DNA from: FEB-10 sp963710645
GTDB lineage: Bacteria > Acidobacteriota > Thermoanaerobaculia > Thermoanaerobaculales > Sulfomarinibacteraceae
DNA length: 64,000 nt
Direction: 5' to 3'
Assembly: GCA_963710645.1 (NCBI GenBank)
Contig: CAVQBD010000001.1
Coordinates: forward strand, 558,001-622,000
In this document: piece by piece, positions 61,697 through 64,000 of the stretch
Layout of the letters: every line of letters begins with the position of its first letter
Numbering within the stretch: the first letter of the stretch is position 1
Position numbers and translations under genes: made by a program
Notes under the pieces: generated by a model
Told to the model about the DNA's origin: nothing
Database searches by the model: none
What the model saw: only the letters and a program-made list of their open reading frames with translations

Positions 61697-61846
61697 GCGA
61701 ATTTGGAAGCGCCGATTCTCCGACGGCGCTCCCCGTGAGGATGCCAGGCACGCCGATTCGCCTGGACGGGACGAATCGGTTTGTCGACCTTGGCGAATCG
61801 GGATGCCAGGCACCTCCGAGAAACGCATCTTTCTCCCCACGCGCTC
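61697..61846 (-). repeat. Dispersed palindromic module A, copy 3
   Basis: The reverse complement is nearly identical to 41045-41190. Arms CCGATTCGCC (61753-61762) and GGCGAATCGG (61792-61801) are flanked by ATGCCAGGCAC and GATGCCAGGCAC. A further GTGCCAGGCACC lies at about 61647-61658. Confidence 0.85.
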
Positions 61847-61940
61847 CCCGAGGGAGCCATCCCTGACACTGTTCGGGACCCGAAGATGTCGAACACCTCG
61901 AAGCGACGACTCCTAAAGTGTCAGAAGTGGCACGCCCGGC
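61847..61940 (-). repeat. Dispersed hairpin element B, copy 4
   Basis: CCCCGAGGGAGCCAT, arm CTGACACT (61863-61870), a 46-nt loop, arm AGTGTCAG (61917-61924), then AAGTGGCACGCCC. It directly abuts module A, in the same relative order as at 41 kb. Confidence 0.8.
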
Positions 61941-62057
61941 CGTCGCGTCCTGTCGCGCTCCGGTTGGGCGTGGGGACTTTCGACTCTCGACTTTCGACAT
62001 TCCTCCGGGTGGGCGGGGGTTGACCGGAACCCGGAACCCGGAACACGTGGGTGGGGG
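61941..62057. repeat. Heptamers (CGACTTT/CGACTCT) and (CCCGGAA) with reversed linker
   Basis: GACTTTCGACTCTCGACTT units (about 61975-61998), CCTCCGGGTGGGCGGGGG (reversed linker), then CCCGGAA units (about 62029-62044). It ends at the stop of the amine-oxidase-like gene. Confidence 0.75.
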
Positions 62058-63188
62058 CTAGGGCACCGTGTTTGACCACGCGGTCGTATCGCCAGATTCG
62101 AATCCATCTTCGAAACCGGTGAACTCGGCTCCCCAGTCGCCGAGCGGAGTCAGGGTCGGGCCCGCCCGCTTGCACTCGTAGATATTCACGCCGAGCACGT
62201 CGTGGACCCCGCCCCGGTACCACATGACGACGTCGGTGTCCTCCACCTGCTCGCCGTCGACGATGGAGTCAACGTTGACCGCACACCCGCCTCCGGAGTC
62301 GTTGAGCTCGTCTGAGTGGTAGAGGGAGACCATGAGATCCGTCTGCGAGAAGGTGTCCGCCGCGAGGAGGATGTCCTGGGCGCCGGGAGTGAGGCGATAG
62401 CCCCGACCGGTGGCGCCGTCGTGCACCTCCCACACCACCGAACCGTCCTCCCAGGTGCGGTCGTCCTCCTGCGCGACGAGTCCCGGAAGGCTGCCGCCCA
62501 CCTGGGTCACGCTGTCTCCTCCGGCGTCGTCGATATCGAAGTCGAGACGCCAGTAGGCGTGGTGACGGTGTGAGGCGTTGCCGCAGGCGTCGGAGTAGGT
62601 GCCGAAGCCGAACTGAGGTTCGATGGTGCCGTCAAGCCAGAAAGTCCAACGCATGTCGTAGCGGTACCAGCCGGCCTGCGCCTGGGTGGTGAGTAAGAGG
62701 TGGTCAGCAAAATACTCGGCGCTGACACCCACGAGACACTCGCCCGGGGGGGTTCCGACCCAGGGGCAGTCCCCCGGGGGAGTCAGTGGCTCGGTGGCGT
62801 GGTCGCACACCGTCTCGGCAGGGAACGGCGGCTCGAAGAGGTCGGGGCTGACCGGGTTGGCCGTGCGGTAGTCGTGTTCAGAGTCCAGCCAATCGCGGAA
62901 ACACCCGCAGCCACCCGGATCGTAATCGACGTTCAAGATAGGTACGTGACCCCTCTTGAGGACCAGGATGCCCCGGTAGTGTGCGTTGCGGATTTCCAGC
63001 CCTGAACCGGAGTTTGCGCTGGAATCCTGCGGTCTCAGCCAGCAGAACTCCCACACCGGGTTATCCTCCGGCCAGCTCATGAGGTTTTCGTTGGCCCCGT
63101 CACAGACCGGTGATGCGGCCGCTGCCGGGAGCGCGAACCCGACGATGACGAGAGCGAGAGATGCAATGAAGAGTGATGCCCGAGTCAT
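62058..63188 (-). CDS. Copper-amine-oxidase-like catalytic domain protein, secreted
   Basis: From ATG 63188 the protein has 376 residues with a signal peptide (about 1-23). It follows the order of the copper amine oxidase catalytic domain. A segment ending GCGCFRD corresponds to the DCLG region. QAGWYRY (Y175) sits where TxxNYD carries the TPQ Tyr, with WTFWLDGTIEP after it. HRHH (H207, H209) is the HxH copper site in HRHHAYWRLDFDID, and H329 (RGGVHDV) is the likely third ligand. The TPQ consensus is altered around the Tyr. The C terminus ends DGFESGDTTAWSNTVP. The gene overlaps the upstream gene by 4 nt. Confidence 0.7.
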   Translation of the reverse strand: MTRASLFIASLALVIVGFALPAAAASPVCDGANENLMSWPEDNPVWEFCWLRPQDSSANSGSGLEIRNAHYRGILVLKRGHVPILNVDYDPGGCGCFRDWLDSEHDYRTANPVSPDLFEPPFPAETVCDHATEPLTPPGDCPWVGTPPGECLVGVSAEYFADHLLLTTQAQAGWYRYDMRWTFWLDGTIEPQFGFGTYSDACGNASHRHHAYWRLDFDIDDAGGDSVTQVGGSLPGLVAQEDDRTWEDGSVVWEVHDGATGRGYRLTPGAQDILLAADTFSQTDLMVSLYHSDELNDSGGGCAVNVDSIVDGEQVEDTDVVMWYRGGVHDVLGVNIYECKRAGPTLTPLGDWGAEFTGFEDGFESGDTTAWSNTVP

Positions 63189-63712
63189 TGTGGGACCCCC
63201 TGATTCCAGCTGTCGCGATACACGACGCTGTCCTTTGTGAGATCCACCACCGCGCGGAAGAGGGGAGCTCCGCCGTTGCCGAGCCGGAAGGCGAAGATCT
63301 GCAGGCACCTGGTGCGCGGTCCGCAGGCCTTGCCCGCAGCCTCGTCCAGGATGAAGCCTCCGGAGACATAGGCCTTGAGATCCTCGATGATCTGGCCCAA
63401 CGAAGGATCCGCGAGCACGATACCGATGGCCGAGTCGATTTCCTCAGCGGATGGGGTCGGCACCCGCTGCGCCGGGCGGCGCTCGATGAGCTGTCCGCCG
63501 TCGTCATAGATCTGATGGAAAGCCAGCCCGACGTCATAGTCGAAGACCAGCTCCATCCGACCCGAAACCTGCCGTCCCTCGATCTCGATGGTTTCGTCCC
63601 AGGAGCGCAGGACGCGAATTGCGTCGGCGTCGCCGGCCATGACCGGGGTTGCCGACGCAAAGGCTGTCAACAGCCCAGCGCAGCACAAAGTGACCTGGAG
63701 TGCAGCTCTCAT
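63185..63712 (-). CDS. Secreted protein resembling copper amine oxidase N-terminal (N2/N3) domains
   Basis: The protein has 175 residues with a signal peptide (cleavage near VMA-GDA, residue 26). RVPTPSAEEIDSAIGIVLADPSLG fits the N2 domain, and FRAVVDLTKDSVV fits the N3 strand pattern of copper amine oxidases. Two Cys occur in KACGPRTRC. Its stop overlaps the start of the catalytic-domain gene (ATGA), so the two probably form a split oxidase. The assignment rests on pattern and context. Confidence 0.6.
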   Translation of the reverse strand: MRAALQVTLCCAGLLTAFASATPVMAGDADAIRVLRSWDETIEIEGRQVSGRMELVFDYDVGLAFHQIYDDGGQLIERRPAQRVPTPSAEEIDSAIGIVLADPSLGQIIEDLKAYVSGGFILDEAAGKACGPRTRCLQIFAFRLGNGGAPLFRAVVDLTKDSVVYRDSWNQGVPQ

Positions 63713-63760
63713 GGTTCGAGTCCTTTCACGTTCATCGCGTGTCCTCCATCGATCGGCGGA

Positions 63761-64000
63761 TCAAGGATTGGTGTTCGACCACGCCGTGGTGTCGCCCGAT
63801 TCGAATCCGTCGGCAAGGATCTCGTCGGTGGGCGAGGCGTCAATAATTCGGTAGACGGCACCATTGTTGTTGACGTGATCGGCGACGTACAACTCGCCGT
63901 CCTCATCCTCGCCAAAGGCGCTGATGTTCAGATTGGTGCTCAGCAGGACGGAGCTCGACCAATTGCCTCCGTCGTTGTTGCCGCCCCAGATGATTCCGGT
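63761..64000 (-). CDS. PQQ-dependent sugar dehydrogenase-like protein, C-terminal part
   Basis: Only the last 79 residues and the stop are in the window. ISAFGEDEDGELYVADHVNNNGAVYRI matches the final blade of glucose/sorbosone dehydrogenase beta propellers. It then ends EILADGFESGDTTAWSNTNP, the same tail as the protein two genes downstream. It is the upstream gene of the amine-oxidase-like pair. Confidence 0.65.
   Translation of the reverse strand, partial: TGIIWGGNNDGGNWSSSVLLSTNLNISAFGEDEDGELYVADHVNNNGAVYRIIDASPTDEILADGFESGDTTAWSNTNP

Noticed and set aside
63706..63732. GGTTCGAGTCC, resembling a tRNA T-loop
   Set aside because: The flanking bases do not form the T stem and no acceptor or anticodon arms can be built around it.

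Overview
The window is a GC-rich bacterial chromosome segment of 64 kb. Genes are dense and sit mostly in short operons with 4-nt ATGA or GTGA overlaps. There are no rRNA, tRNA, phage or transposase genes. I see large multihaem cytochromes, a DGFESGDTTAWS-type C-terminal tail on secreted proteins, an IPTL-like C-terminal sorting signal, and many dispersed intergenic repeats. Together these fit Acidobacteriota, possibly a Thermoanaerobaculia-like lineage. That placement is inference from gene content and not a phylogenetic result.

Layout. At 0-4.1 kb a NapC/NirT (ImcH-like) cytochrome diverges from a 23-haem c / dihaem b (CbcL-like) fusion; this is a probable inner-membrane quinol-oxidising pair. 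At 4.2-10.6 kb on the minus strand lie a response regulator and an operon of acyl-CoA ligase, a large HEAT-like/kinase-like/GNAT protein, and a membrane protein. At 10.7-13.8 kb are malonyl-CoA decarboxylase, an alpha/beta hydrolase and an SDR. At 13.9-18.7 kb are an ECF-type sigma factor, a zinc-finger anti-sigma candidate, a sigma remnant, and a GMC oxidoreductase/ThDP enzyme operon. At 18.8-25.6 kb are a methyltransferase, PhzF, a sulfatase-superfamily lipoprotein, a MaoC hydratase and a TPR gluzincin. At 26.1-29.5 kb is a thiMELD thiamine operon. At 30-45.5 kb are a receiver protein, a site-2 protease, a degenerate Mrr-like membrane protein, gamma-glutamyltransferase, an acyltransferase, an acyl-CoA synthetase, an M1 peptidase, PPK2/HIT and an M4 protease. 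At 45.7-53.2 kb are a DapA-like aldolase, a quinone oxidoreductase, an M29 aminopeptidase, a ClpX-like AAA+ ATPase and an FHA/pseudo-sigma54-activator. Then come rnpB (minus strand) and LdcA, cNMP-FHA, recG, an aminotransferase, a pentahaem cytochrome with a sorting tail, and a split copper-amine-oxidase-like pair beside a PQQ-dehydrogenase-like gene that runs off the end.

The most unusual feature lies between the genes. Nearly every longer intergenic region carries short tandem repeats with a strict 7-bp period but a different unit sequence at each locus, joined by a C-rich linker resembling CACCCGCCCACCCGGA. Several also carry dispersed hairpin elements. In one family the flanks are similar across four copies while the stem sequence changes on both arms, so pairing is kept. 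A second, nearly invariant palindromic module with TGCCTGGCA-type repeats often accompanies it. One heptamer array and one small hairpin repeat have become the 3' end of a membrane-protein gene.
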